Source of the DNA: Clostridia bacterium
GTDB lineage: Bacteria > Bacillota > Clostridia > Oscillospirales > Acutalibacteraceae
Assembly (NCBI GenBank): GCA_900770165.1
Contig: CAAGJJ010000059.1
Coordinates: forward strand, 1-55,330
Reading direction: 5' to 3'
DNA length: 55,330 nucleotides
Position 1 is the first letter of the stretch. The number at the start of each line of letters is the position of its first letter. This document shows, in pieces, positions 1 to 9,171 of the stretch. Both the position numbers and the translations under genes were made by a program. Below the pieces are notes generated by a model. That model did no database searches. It was not told where the DNA came from and saw only the letters and a program-made list of their open reading frames with translations.

Positions 1-1124
1 GCACAGTCAAGAGCTGCTGCCACAACAGCGTCCATATCATAATATTTGTACTCGCCAAGTCGTCCGCCGAATATAACCTTACTCTCAGCGTCAGCAAGCT
101 CCTTATACTTTGCATAGAGAGCACCGTTCTTCTCATCATTTACAGGATAATATGGCTCATCACCCGGCTTCCACTCAGAACTGTACTCACGGCTGATAAC
201 AGTCTTAGGAAGGTCATTGCCATCCTCGTCCTTACCGAATTCAAACCATTTGTGTTCAATAATTCTTGTCCATGGGGTCTTGGCATCAGTGTAATTAACC
301 GCAGCATTACCCTGGAAATTAGGAATATCCAGAGTCTCTGTTTCAAACCTTACTGAACGATATTCAAGATTTCCAAGCTTATAATCAAAGTACGCATCTA
401 TCGCACCTGTGTATACAACCTTTTCAGCCTGACTATCTAATTCTTCCTTAGCATCAGAAGAAGCAAGATAATCAACGCCAAGTCTTACCTCAATGCTTCC
501 AGAAAGGCTGCTGTCATCAAGCATATTGGCAACCATCTTAGTATATCCGCCCTCAGGGATTCCCTGATAAAGTGCATTAAAGTAATTATTATCAAATGTA
601 AGTCTTACAGGAAGTCTCTTGATAATGAATGATGGAAGCTCATTACATGGTCTGCCCCACTGCTTCTGTGTGTATCCCTTAATCAGCTTCTCATATATAT
701 CAGTTCCTACAAGGCTTATAGCCTGCTCCTCAAGATTCTTAGGCTCTGTTATTCCAGCTTCCTTTCTTTGCTGCTCAATTCTGTCCGCAGCCTCCTGTGG
801 TGTCACAACGCCCCACATCTTATTGAAGGTATACATATTAAATGGCAGTGAATACAGTTCCCCATTATAATTAGCAACAGGTGAATTAGTGAACCTGTTA
901 AATGTAGTAAACTGTGAAAGATACTCCCACACCTTCTTATTATTGGTATGAAAAATGTGTGCACCATATACATGCACATTAATACCTTCCATCTTCTCTG
1001 TATATACATTACCGGCAATATTATTTCTCTTATCTATTACAAGAACCTTCTTTCCTGCTCTTGCTGCCTCATGTGCAAACACTGAACCGAAAAGTCCGGC
1101 TCCTACTATTAAATAATCATACAT
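1..1124 (-). CDS. glf: UDP-galactopyranose mutase (C-terminus cut by window edge)
   Basis: Flavoenzyme that converts UDP-galactopyranose to UDP-galactofuranose, a cytoplasmic donor for galactofuranose-containing envelope glycans. I translated the minus strand from ATG at 1124: it opens with MYDYLIVGAGLFGSVFAHE, a Rossmann FAD-binding segment. It continues with NVHVYGAHIFHTNN, KQWGRPCNELP and, near the window edge, FGGRLGEYKYYDMD, all hallmarks of Glf. About 374 codons are present with no stop, so only the last few residues are missing (family about 365-390 aa). It lies at the far end of the envelope-glycan region and fits a polymer containing Galf. Established family; the role in this particular polymer is inference. 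Confidence 0.95.
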   Translation of the reverse strand, partial: MYDYLIVGAGLFGSVFAHEAARAGKKVLVIDKRNNIAGNVYTEKMEGINVHVYGAHIFHTNNKKVWEYLSQFTTFNRFTNSPVANYNGELYSLPFNMYTFNKMWGVVTPQEAADRIEQQRKEAGITEPKNLEEQAISLVGTDIYEKLIKGYTQKQWGRPCNELPSFIIKRLPVRLTFDNNYFNALYQGIPEGGYTKMVANMLDDSSLSGSIEVRLGVDYLASSDAKEELDSQAEKVVYTGAIDAYFDYKLGNLEYRSVRFETETLDIPNFQGNAAVNYTDAKTPWTRIIEHKWFEFGKDEDGNDLPKTVISREYSSEWKPGDEPYYPVNDEKNGALYAKYKELADAESKVIFGGRLGEYKYYDMDAVVAAALDC

Positions 1125-1150
1125 AATCCTGTTCCTTTTCTATCTTAAAT

Positions 1151-1180
1151 AATGGGATGATGCCCACGCACCATCCCATT
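1151..1180 (-). terminator. Hairpin after the ABC permease gene
   Basis: Perfect 9-bp arms AATGGGATG and CATCCCATT around a 12-nt loop, 43 nt past the stop of the permease gene on the minus strand and 27 nt before the glf start. The following tract is A/T-rich but has no clean U run, so termination strength is uncertain. Confidence 0.55.
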
Positions 1181-1222
1181 AATTATACTTATTATATTGT
1201 ATTAATTCAACATATGAAGTAA

Positions 1223-3328
1223 TTAATAATAATCAATATCAGATATATAATCTTCTGTCCTTGTATAACCATCTAACTGTATAATAGCGTCTGCCAGAAC
1301 AGATTCACCATTGTCAGGATTATACTTTTCATAATTCAATACAATACAAGGATAATCTGCATTTATATTTTTATTAAAATTCTTCTTGTCAAGGGACTCT
1401 ATAAGTCCATTTAATACTTTTTGTGCTCTTTCTTCATCTTTTCTTACATACGAATCCAGATCAATATATGTTCTGGTATCATTATATACAAGAACTGCTG
1501 AAAGCGTTTCATATCCACTAGGATATTTATCCCATGTTCTGGAACTGTCATTTAAATACTGCTTTAAAATATCGCTCATTGTCCCAAGCTCTTTTTCATT
1601 ATTCCTAATGGCATATTCATTCCGTATACTAATATACTTATTATAAGATTGTGGCATATTCTTACTGATTGGAAGAACCATATCATAAGTAACGCCATTT
1701 TTTGAAAACTGTACTGACATCAAGAATGTATCAGCATCTGAAGTAACTATCTGATACCATTTCTCAAAACCAATCTGTTTAATTTCACTTGTAATTGTTT
1801 CATATATATCCTTACAGTCAGAATTCTCCATATTACCTGTTATATTATTAACAGAAATCTTGTCACTATCCGGAAGGTCCATATATGCCTTAACAAAATT
1901 CTCGTCCTTCTTTAAAAGGCTTGCAAGTTTATTGGCATCACTGTATGTAAGCTGAATCCTTCTGTAATGTGTAACACCGTTCTGTCTGAAACCAACCTTA
2001 TAATTAGTCACTGTACCTCTGCCGTTATAAATATAATTATGAACACCATTTGATATACATTTATCTTTATATGCCCCAAATTTCTCCGATACATATTTGA
2101 GAATCTCTTCATCTGTAAACTGAACCTTCGATGATATAGAACTGAAATATCCGTTATCTGAAGCATAGTACATATCCATTGGCTGGATTGATACATACGC
2201 AAGTTTTGAAGCATCCGGTTCGTACGATGCCTCATATTTGCCAAATGAATTAGCTCCTGTTCCAATTACCACTGCAAGAACATATCCAAGAAGAATTGAT
2301 GGAATACACTGCTTTATAACATTCATCTTCTTACTTACTATACATTCATAAACAAACACAACCAATGCACTTACAATAAACATCACAACAACTGCTATTG
2401 TCTCATCACTATCTATACTTGTATATGCTATCATTACACCTATAAACGCAATTGAAAAGCCGATAAGTGTTCTGATAATCATTGGCAGAACCTTTCCATT
2501 AGCTGCTTTTCCTGCTGTCTCACTCTTTCTCTTTACAAAGAGGAGTGCACCAAGTGCTATATATATAAGTGCAAGCACGAGTGTATATAAGTTACTTGTA
2601 AGACTGAGAACCATATCTGCTATTCCTGTTGAACCATTGTACATATCAAATACAGAAAATACCCAGCCAACAATCATATTGTTTGAAGAATCAAGTAACC
2701 CCACACCACTGTTACTTATCATGTAAGCTTCTCCATGAAACACAGTCAGTTCTGTAACCATTAATGCAATGAATCTTGGAAGAAACATTATAAGTCCTGT
2801 AACACATATATTGCTTAATATGTTTCCTGTAATGGATATTGATACATTTATAATTGCCATACATAAAAGGCTGCATATAAATATCGAAAGGTACATACGG
2901 AACATTGTTGCATAATCAACATTAAAATACTGCCTGTTAGCCATGAATAAAACTGCCTGTGATACGTATGACACAACAAGTATTCCGGTAATCCATGTAA
3001 TTATTGCTGCTGTCTTGCTAAGATATATGCACAATCTTGTATATGGAATTGAATGATAAAAATCACTGCTGCTTCTCTTATTAAGAAAACTCCATACTAT
3101 CAATGATATAACAGGTACAACAATTATGAATACTAATACCAGAAAATAATTCCCTGAAATTCCACCTACATTATTAACCTGTTTATATTCTTTAATATAG
3201 CTTAATGATGAAATAATCGGTACAACTGATATAAGTGTAATTACCGCCATCATTATAAAGCCCGCAAGTCTTGTCTGCTTCAATGTCTGTAAAAACATAT
3301 GAAAGCTGAATATTTTTTTATTATTCAT
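1223..3328 (-). CDS. ABC-2-type transporter permease with large C-terminal extracytoplasmic domain (YtrC/D-like)
   Basis: Membrane subunit of an ABC exporter-like complex, 701 aa. The first 360 residues are strongly hydrophobic with about eight to ten predicted helices (for example residues 20-45, 75-95, 100-130, 150-185). The remaining 330 residues are soluble and rich in Tyr/Asp/Ser, probably exposed outside. The N-terminal motif NKRSSSDFYHSIPYTR is typical of long permeases of YtrA-regulated operons in Clostridia. I believe the C-terminal part corresponds to a Pfam domain of unknown function (DUF6449-like), from memory. It overlaps the upstream ATPase gene by 8 nt, implying translational coupling. 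Substrate unknown; relatives respond to cell-wall stress. Confidence 0.88.
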   Translation of the reverse strand: MNNKKIFSFHMFLQTLKQTRLAGFIMMAVITLISVVPIISSLSYIKEYKQVNNVGGISGNYFLVLVFIIVVPVISLIVWSFLNKRSSSDFYHSIPYTRLCIYLSKTAAIITWITGILVVSYVSQAVLFMANRQYFNVDYATMFRMYLSIFICSLLCMAIINVSISITGNILSNICVTGLIMFLPRFIALMVTELTVFHGEAYMISNSGVGLLDSSNNMIVGWVFSVFDMYNGSTGIADMVLSLTSNLYTLVLALIYIALGALLFVKRKSETAGKAANGKVLPMIIRTLIGFSIAFIGVMIAYTSIDSDETIAVVVMFIVSALVVFVYECIVSKKMNVIKQCIPSILLGYVLAVVIGTGANSFGKYEASYEPDASKLAYVSIQPMDMYYASDNGYFSSISSKVQFTDEEILKYVSEKFGAYKDKCISNGVHNYIYNGRGTVTNYKVGFRQNGVTHYRRIQLTYSDANKLASLLKKDENFVKAYMDLPDSDKISVNNITGNMENSDCKDIYETITSEIKQIGFEKWYQIVTSDADTFLMSVQFSKNGVTYDMVLPISKNMPQSYNKYISIRNEYAIRNNEKELGTMSDILKQYLNDSSRTWDKYPSGYETLSAVLVYNDTRTYIDLDSYVRKDEERAQKVLNGLIESLDKKNFNKNINADYPCIVLNYEKYNPDNGESVLADAIIQLDGYTRTEDYISDIDYY

Positions 3329-4232
3329 GCGTCTTATCCCCCTTCACATCAAATGTATAACCAAGTGCTTCCATCTCATAAGTAAATACTTCCTCAAGCG
3401 TAAGCGGGAGGACATCAAATACTACCGGATTCATGGCATTTATAATGTCAATGGTCTGTTCCCTGTCACCACTTACTATCATGTTGGCAACTGAACCCTC
3501 CTGACGGTATCTTGTAATTCTAATGCCCTCAAACTTACTCTCATCAAAATCATCCTTAAAAGCTACCTGTACCTTGAACTGACTCGTCTTTAGTTCAAAT
3601 ACATCGCTGTCAAGCACCAGCCCGCCTTTATGAAGAAGTGACAAATGATCGCATAAGTCTTCTAACTCTCTTAATGAATGTGATGTGACTATAACCGTAG
3701 CGTTGTTTTCTGCAACATCACCACATATTAACTTCTTGACGAGATTACGCATAACCGGGTCAAGTCCGTCAAATGTTTCATCAAAAAACATATACTTGGC
3801 TCTGGTTGAAAGAGCAAGTATTATAGCTGCCTGTCTCTTCATTCCTTTTGAAAAGTTTGATATACTCTTAGACGGATCAAGTCCAAATGTTTTCGTAAGC
3901 TCTGTGAATCTGTCCATATCAAAATTATCATATATTGAACTATAGAACTTAGCCATGCTCTTCATGTTCGCACCTGCAAGAAAGAATAACTCATCTGCAA
4001 CGAACACCAGCTTATTCTTCATGTATGTATTTTCGTATACATTAATTCCGTCAATTATTGCTTCTCCCTTATCTGCCTTATATATTCCTGACAGAACTCT
4101 TAGCAATGTAGACTTTCCGGCACCATTAGAACCAACCATACCGTATATACAGCCCTCCGCTATATTACAGGTAACATTGTCAAGTGCTGTAAAGTCATCA
4201 AATGATTTAGTAACACCTTTTACCTCTATCAT
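3321..4232 (-). CDS. ABC transporter ATP-binding protein (YtrB-like)
   Basis: Nucleotide-binding subunit of the GntR-controlled ABC transporter, 303 aa. Visible motifs in order: Walker A GSNGAGKST (residues 34-42), signature NFSKGMKRQ (126-134), Walker B YMFFDETFDGLD (147-158) and switch His in VTSHS (about 185). A roughly 80-residue C-terminal extension follows, as in bacitracin/YtrB-type ATPases. Start codon overlaps the stop of the GntR gene by 4 nt (ATGA) and its own 3' end overlaps the permease by 8 nt. The three genes therefore form one tight operon. Confidence 0.95.
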   Translation of the reverse strand: MIEVKGVTKSFDDFTALDNVTCNIAEGCIYGMVGSNGAGKSTLLRVLSGIYKADKGEAIIDGINVYENTYMKNKLVFVADELFFLAGANMKSMAKFYSSIYDNFDMDRFTELTKTFGLDPSKSISNFSKGMKRQAAIILALSTRAKYMFFDETFDGLDPVMRNLVKKLICGDVAENNATVIVTSHSLRELEDLCDHLSLLHKGGLVLDSDVFELKTSQFKVQVAFKDDFDESKFEGIRITRYRQEGSVANMIVSGDREQTIDIINAMNPVVFDVLPLTLEEVFTYEMEALGYTFDVKGDKTHE

Positions 4233-4597
4233 ATTTTCTTATAAACCTCCTCAATCATATCTGTTATCTCACTCTTACTCACCCCTGCGTATGCAAGCTT
4301 TCTTACAATCTCCTTAAGATCCGAAAGCTTTTCCTTAGACTGATTACCTACAATCTTTAACGCTTCTGCCGATATAAAAGAGCCCTTTCCCGGTACACTC
4401 ACCAGAATTCCTCTTCTGTCCAGCTCCATGTATGCTTTCTGGATTGTGTTCGGATTAGTAGACAGCTCCATCGACAACGACCGTACCGATGGCATCTTAT
4501 CCCCTTCCTTCATAATCCCTTTAAGCACATGGTCTTCCACCTGCTTAATAAGCTGTTCATAGACTGGCACTCGCGACATGACATCTATTGTGAACAT
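4229..4597 (-). CDS. GntR-family transcriptional regulator, YtrA subfamily
   Basis: 122-aa repressor: winged helix-turn-helix at residues 10-78 (VYEQLIKQVEDHVLKG, MPSVRSLSMELSTNPNTIQK, LVSVPGKGSFIS) and a short C-terminal dimerisation tail of about 40 residues, the length typical of YtrA proteins, which lack a large effector domain. It heads the operon with the ABC ATPase and permease. A perfect palindrome lies in its own leader over the predicted transcription start (4649-4673), which fits autorepression. The inducer is unknown. Confidence 0.94.
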   Translation of the reverse strand: MFTIDVMSRVPVYEQLIKQVEDHVLKGIMKEGDKMPSVRSLSMELSTNPNTIQKAYMELDRRGILVSVPGKGSFISAEALKIVGNQSKEKLSDLKEIVRKLAYAGVSKSEITDMIEEVYKKI

Positions 4598-4648
4598 GTT
4601 CCTTTCCTTTCTGTGTATTATTTAAACTGGTTACAAGCTTGCGTAATA

Positions 4649-4673
4649 ACTGTACTATAATAACTAGTACAGT
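4649..4673. promoter_or_regulatory. Predicted GntR (YtrA-type) operator palindrome
   Basis: Perfect 9-bp inverted repeat ACTGTACTA / TAGTACAGT separated by 7 bp. It sits immediately downstream of the predicted -10 box, over the likely transcription start of the GntR-ABC operon. Geometry is as expected for a GntR dimer site; binding is inferred. Confidence 0.75.
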
Positions 4674-4676
4674 TAA

Positions 4677-4705
4677 AGCATACTATTATAATTAAATATT
4701 GTCAA
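4677..4705 (-). promoter_or_regulatory. Predicted sigma-A promoter of the GntR-ABC operon
   Basis: Minus strand reads TTGACA (4705-4700), 17-bp spacer, TATGCT (4682-4677), about 80 nt upstream of the GntR start codon. The -35 is a perfect consensus match. Confidence 0.72.
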
Positions 4706-4714
4706 CTGTTATTT

Positions 4715-5236
4715 TTAAGGTTTTGCAAATATGCCAAGCGCAGGCGCACCATATGAGCATGAAACAAATGCTGCTGCCATAACGAAATCAATAATAGCCA
4801 TTATCCATGTTCCAAGTACAAAGCTCTCATGCCCGGCACATCTTAACACATGATACTCCACAGCAAAACCGGTTAGCACTGCCACAAAAAAGCAGGCAAT
4901 ATCAAGCCACATTTTAGAAAATCCGAGTACTCCCATATATGTGTAGTACAGAAACGGTATTGCCCATGTTGCCACATTTGCACCCAGAAGAATTGCAAAG
5001 CCACTTGCTGCAAATCTGTCTTTTAATGCATACCATGTGTATATTCCATACAGGTTCATCGGCAGAAATGCCAGCTTCATATGCTCCCATGTTGATTCAT
5101 TGGTTGGAAAGAACAGCCCGACAAATGTATTCTTTCCCGTCCAGTCATACACAAAATGAAACAGGGATCCTGACACCCATACTGCCAGAATCCCTATTAT
5201 CATGGTTATATTAAGTTTATTCATTATCTTATTCAT
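4715..5236 (-). CDS. Small polytopic membrane protein (DUF6512-like)
   Basis: Integral membrane protein of 173 aa with about five hydrophobic helices and a conserved-looking polar stretch FFPTNESTWEHMKLAF between helices one and two. This pattern matches a Clostridia family of unknown function, which I recall as DUF6512. I start it at the ATG at 5236 because GGAGGT (5249-5244) lies 7 nt upstream; a longer TTG-initiated frame reaches 5260 but would place that ribosome site inside the gene. It stands alone between the DUF4012 gene and the GntR operon. Function unknown. Confidence 0.82.
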   Translation of the reverse strand: MNKIMNKLNITMIIGILAVWVSGSLFHFVYDWTGKNTFVGLFFPTNESTWEHMKLAFLPMNLYGIYTWYALKDRFAASGFAILLGANVATWAIPFLYYTYMGVLGFSKMWLDIACFFVAVLTGFAVEYHVLRCAGHESFVLGTWIMAIIDFVMAAAFVSCSYGAPALGIFAKP

Positions 5237-5305
5237 TGCGCGTACCTCCATTATTATCAAATAATAGAAGTATATGCGGCAGGAGAGGGATATATGCTAT
5301 TACAT

Positions 5306-7069
5306 TTATCTATATCCCTGCAATGTAGGTGTCATGCTGATGCCTGGAACAGCCGTAACCCCTTCTGCTGTTGTAACCTTGTATGTTATAACCATTGACT
5401 TCTGTGGATATATCATAACGCTAAGATTATATGCCACTTCAAGATTTTCATATGTAGCATGTCTGAAGCTTCCATTGCTGTCTGCCTTTACATCAGTTAT
5501 AGTTCCTCCTGCTGGAGCAAAAAGATGTATATAGCCTCTCCATGCACCTTCATAACTGCCAAGAATATACCCACCCGCTGTTTTAATTGTATTACTATCG
5601 ATAGTATTTCTTACTGTTACAGTTACATCATAAGTTCTTGTTCCATCCTCATTAACCTGTGCATCTCCGATTTCAGTATCAACATCAACATACCATCCCA
5701 GCTTACATGGATCAGAACCACTTATATATACACCTATCTCTGGATTTTCAGGATCATCATTAAGCCCGCCTGAACATCCAACATCTTTAACATATCCCTG
5801 TTCTGTCTCATCAGCCATCCACATCATAACTGTTCTGTCTTCAACACCGGCATTAAATACTGATAAATATCCAGCTAACTTATTTAAATCAAAGTCTCCA
5901 ACAAGACGGCTCATAGTAGCCTTGGCTGTCTCTGCAAACAATGCATCAACAACATCATCAGTCTCACTATTAACTGATGCATTATTATAGTACTTATAGT
6001 AAAGGTCATGCTGTAACATCTGTGTAGCATTCTCGCCATTAAGTACTGTTCCATCAGACAATTCCACATCACCCATATAGCCAAGAAGTCTCTGGATTAT
6101 GGTAGGTGTCAGAGATATTACACCATCAACAGTTGTATTACTCTTATTACCGTATGCTTTAGCCCAAATCTGTGCAACTCTCTCAAAATCAGGATTAAAA
6201 CTTGCATCTCTTGGATAATGCATCCAGTTTCCAAATAATGTATCCTCTAACTCACTTGGTCGAACCGATGCCGGAGTACCATAAGGAAGTACATCATATA
6301 CGCTGTTAAAATCTCCTATTGTAAGAACACCATCAACAATAGTTATTGTGCCTATTGAACCAGGGAAACCACCACCAGCACGAATCTCTGTTGAGTTCTG
6401 TGCTGCAAGAAGGTATGTCCTGTCACTTCCACCACCAAGAAATGCCTTAAGCAATGGCAGATAATCCTCTGCTACTGCATATGCATCCGTAATCATAGCC
6501 ATTTTATCTGTATATTGCGCAACCTTGCCTCCAAGACTATCCGGAATATTAATATCATCCAGATAACCTATAATATCATTAATTGCCGGATTCAGTTCCT
6601 CCAGAAGTCCTATGTATGCTTCCATAGTATATGTGTTGAAACCTTCATCCCCAACCTTTATAGAATCAAGCGGATATTCCTGTATTACAGCAAGTGCCGG
6701 CTTTATCATTCTTCCTGTCGCAACTTTTACGATATCAACAAGACCATCTGCTGCATCAACATACTCGCCAACAACAGGCATCTTAGCTGCCATACGCCAT
6801 GTATTCCCTGCCAGCAGTTCATCTATATCGTCAATTGAGTTATCCAGCTTATCTGTTGCAGCATCCGCACGTTGGAAATCCTTTTCCTTTATACTTGCTG
6901 TGAGTTCTCCTAAATCAGCCTTTAAAGACTTTGCCTTTCCTGCCATCTGCATAGCATCCAGTCCCATACTTATAATTGTAATAAATGCCATTGCAATCAG
7001 TATAGATAACGCATAACAAAATGCAGTTCTAACTATATATGTAAATCCACTTTCTTTTCTTGAATTCAT
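5306..7069 (-). CDS. DUF4012 domain-containing membrane-anchored envelope protein
   Basis: 587 aa with one N-terminal transmembrane helix (about residues 12-36), a coiled or helical region (40-110), and then the DUF4012 core marked by TYLLAAQNSTEIRAGGGFPG and FNSVYDVLPYG. The rest is a long beta-rich extracytoplasmic part ending in YNLSVMIYPQKSMVITYKV. DUF4012 proteins commonly sit in exopolysaccharide and cell-wall glycan loci; their biochemical role is not known. A decayed copy of this gene's 5' end lies 16 kb away at 23141-23266, suggesting this gene was once directly downstream of the capsule operon. A 9-bp hairpin (5286-5319) overlaps its stop codon and may weakly terminate it. Confidence 0.9.
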   Translation of the reverse strand: MNSRKESGFTYIVRTAFCYALSILIAMAFITIISMGLDAMQMAGKAKSLKADLGELTASIKEKDFQRADAATDKLDNSIDDIDELLAGNTWRMAAKMPVVGEYVDAADGLVDIVKVATGRMIKPALAVIQEYPLDSIKVGDEGFNTYTMEAYIGLLEELNPAINDIIGYLDDINIPDSLGGKVAQYTDKMAMITDAYAVAEDYLPLLKAFLGGGSDRTYLLAAQNSTEIRAGGGFPGSIGTITIVDGVLTIGDFNSVYDVLPYGTPASVRPSELEDTLFGNWMHYPRDASFNPDFERVAQIWAKAYGNKSNTTVDGVISLTPTIIQRLLGYMGDVELSDGTVLNGENATQMLQHDLYYKYYNNASVNSETDDVVDALFAETAKATMSRLVGDFDLNKLAGYLSVFNAGVEDRTVMMWMADETEQGYVKDVGCSGGLNDDPENPEIGVYISGSDPCKLGWYVDVDTEIGDAQVNEDGTRTYDVTVTVRNTIDSNTIKTAGGYILGSYEGAWRGYIHLFAPAGGTITDVKADSNGSFRHATYENLEVAYNLSVMIYPQKSMVITYKVTTAEGVTAVPGISMTPTLQGYR

Positions 7070-7301
7070 GTGTGTACCTTCTTAAATTACTATTTATTCG
7101 CTTTAACCAAAATAATCGGTCTACATATTTATTAATACTACAATGCTATGCTCTTTTTTTCAAGTATTGATTATATAGTTTTATATTTTGAATAACAGCA
7201 TCAATCTTATATCCCATAGAAAATCTTAGTTTTATCTATACATCCAATAATGCGTATCATATGATTATTGTCAAATACTCAAAAACAAGGAGATTAAACA
7301 C

Positions 7302-8222
7302 ATGAATAATATTGAACTCACCATAGATAATTATCTCTGGTATTGTAAAACCCAAAAAAGATTAGATGAAAAAACGATAAAAGCATATCGTATAGATTTA
7401 TTACAATTTTCCAAATTGATAAATGAAATGCCACTTATTGATATTGACGTCAGCACATTAGAAAATTACATTTCTTTTCTTAATAGTACTTACAAGCCCA
7501 AATCAGTCAGACGTAAAATTGCCTCAATCAAGGCTTTTTTTCACTATCTTGAATATAAAGACATAATTGTTTTTAACCCATTTAACAAAATAGTTACACA
7601 ATTTCGAGAACCTGTTATTCTGCCAAAGGTAATTCCGCTTAACATAACAGAAAAATTTCTTTCAACAATTTATTTCCAGTTAACCCATGCAGACACAGCC
7701 TATAAGAGAAAAAATGCATTACGTGATGCAGCAGCAATAGAAATTCTCTTTTTTACAGGTATAAGAATATCTGAATTATGTTCACTAAAGCCCGAGGATG
7801 TTGATCTTTCTACCGGAACAATTCTAATATATGGCAAAGGCTCCAAAGAAAGGCGATTAACCATTGGGAACCCTCAAATACTACATATCTTAAGCCAATA
7901 CCAACGCATTTATTATCATGAAATTAATATGTGTAAACATTTTTTTGTAAATCAATCTGGCAAACCTCTCAATGACCAGGCGGTACGCCGTATGATAAAC
8001 AAATATTGCGATTTAGCTTCTATTGATATGCATATAACTCCACATATGTTTCGTCATACATTTGCTACAAGTCTGTTGGAAGCCGATGTAGACATTCGAT
8101 ATATTCAAGAAATGCTAGGACACAGCTCTATTAATGTCACCCAAATCTACACACATGTAGCCACCGCCAAACAACGAGAAATTCTTATAAGCAGGCATCC
8201 TAGAAAGGATTTTTATTTTTAA
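7302..8222 (+). CDS. Tyrosine site-specific recombinase (predicted invertase of the adjacent segment)
   Basis: 306-aa tyrosine recombinase with a SAM-like core-binding N-domain (residues 5-95) and a complete catalytic set: Arg155 (FTGIRISELCSL), Lys179 (YGKGSKER), His248/Arg251 (HMFRHTFATSLLE), His274 (MLGHSS) and Tyr283 (QIYTHV). It is preceded by AAGGAG 9 nt before ATG. The gene is one of only three plus-strand genes here. It ends 50 bp before the left 56-bp inverted repeat (8273-8328), with no hairpin terminator between them. Its proximity to these repeats strongly suggests it catalyses inversion of 8273-12535, like Mpi/RecV-type phase-variation recombinases; this is inference. Alternative: a XerC/D-like integrase of a decayed mobile element. 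Confidence 0.93.
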   Translation: MNNIELTIDNYLWYCKTQKRLDEKTIKAYRIDLLQFSKLINEMPLIDIDVSTLENYISFLNSTYKPKSVRRKIASIKAFFHYLEYKDIIVFNPFNKIVTQFREPVILPKVIPLNITEKFLSTIYFQLTHADTAYKRKNALRDAAAIEILFFTGIRISELCSLKPEDVDLSTGTILIYGKGSKERRLTIGNPQILHILSQYQRIYYHEINMCKHFFVNQSGKPLNDQAVRRMINKYCDLASIDMHITPHMFRHTFATSLLEADVDIRYIQEMLGHSSINVTQIYTHVATAKQREILISRHPRKDFYF

Positions 8223-8272
8223 TACTTTTTCTGGGCTAATTATTCTTTTGTTGCGAATTCTTTAAACTGATG

Positions 8273-8299
8273 TGATTGATAATTTTTAGTTATCGGTCA
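8273..8299 (+). other. Predicted crossover core of the tyrosine recombinase (a mirror copy lies at 12509-12535)
   Basis: Inside the 56-bp repeat, arms TGATTGATAA (8273-8282) and TTATCGGTCA (8290-8299) form an imperfect inverted repeat (8 of 10 positions) around a 7-bp spacer TTTTTAG. This is the architecture expected for tyrosine-recombinase binding arms with a 6-8 bp crossover region. The perfect repeat begins exactly at the outer edge of this dyad. Predicted only. Confidence 0.6.
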
Positions 8300-8328
8300 G
8301 AAAAGATTATTAAATGAAGTGTTAAATA
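8273..8328 (+). repeat. Left inverted repeat (IRL) of predicted invertible segment
   Basis: 56 bp that are perfectly identical to the reverse complement of 12480-12535. Identity stops sharply at 8272 and 8329. The outer part contains the recombinase core-like dyad described at 8273-8299. A GATAAT hexamer (8278-8283) reads inward. Confidence 0.95.
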
Positions 8329-8395
8329 TTATTTTATAAATATACTGTCAATAACGCACATCAAATAATTCATATTCGAAATAAGGAGATACTAT

Positions 8396-9151
8396 ATGAA
8401 TGAAAATATATTTAGTGGAGTTGCAGATATATATGATAAATATCGTCCATCATATCCAGCACAATTATTTACTTATTTATGTTCAACCTTGAGGACAAAC
8501 TCTTCCACAACATTTGCAGATATTGGTTCTGGAACAGGCATTTTTTCAAAAAAGTTATTAAATATATGTGGTTTGGTATATGCTATTGAACCTAATGACG
8601 ACATGCGAAAAATTGCAGAATCAAATCTATCTTTTGAAAAACATTTTATTTCTGTTAAAGGAACAGCTGAAAACACAACATTACCAAATCATTGTATTGA
8701 TTGTATCACAGCAGCACAATCATTTCATTGGTTTAACAGAAAATTATTTAAAATAGAATGTCAACGATTACTTAAAGACAATGGACATGTAGTATTAATT
8801 TGGAATTGTCGACAACAAAATGATGAAATTGTTCAAGCTATTGATTCTATTAGCAGAAAATATTGTCCAGATTTTTCTGGTGCAACATGTGGTATGAGAG
8901 GTGAAAAGATAGAAGGAGATTACAGAGATTTTTTCCTAAACGAATATGAAATACAAACATTTTACAATCCAATTTTATTTAATAAAGAAAGTTTTTTGGG
9001 GTTTCATCAATCCGCTTCCTATTGTACAAATAAAAAACATGAGAATTATATTACATATATGACGAGTTTAGCAGATTTTTTTGATAAATATTCCCAAAAT
9101 GGACTTTTAAAACTTGAAAATAATACCAATTGTTATATTGGATATGTTTAA
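8396..9151 (+). CDS. Class I SAM-dependent methyltransferase
   Basis: 251 aa. Rossmann methyltransferase of the Methyltransf_11/UbiE type: motif I FADIGSGTGIFSKKLL (residues 40-55), acidic ribose-binding loop AIEPNDDM, and post-motif AAQSFHWFNRKLF, a signature seen in trans-aconitate/Tam-like and YafE-like methyltransferases. Ribosome site AAGGAG lies 8-9 nt before ATG. It is the first gene inside the invertible segment in the present orientation and is followed after 20 nt by the ATP-grasp gene, so the two are probably co-transcribed. Substrate unknown; a small molecule or short peptide is plausible because of the ligase partner. Confidence 0.9.
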   Translation: MNENIFSGVADIYDKYRPSYPAQLFTYLCSTLRTNSSTTFADIGSGTGIFSKKLLNICGLVYAIEPNDDMRKIAESNLSFEKHFISVKGTAENTTLPNHCIDCITAAQSFHWFNRKLFKIECQRLLKDNGHVVLIWNCRQQNDEIVQAIDSISRKYCPDFSGATCGMRGEKIEGDYRDFFLNEYEIQTFYNPILFNKESFLGFHQSASYCTNKKHENYITYMTSLADFFDKYSQNGLLKLENNTNCYIGYV

Positions 9152-9171
9152 AATATCGAAGGAGAAATAAT

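Noticed and set aside
5286..5319. 9-bp hairpin AGGGATATA/TATATCCCT at the end of the DUF4012 gene
   Set aside because: Overlaps the stop codon, has a 16-nt loop and no U tract, so not listed as a terminator.
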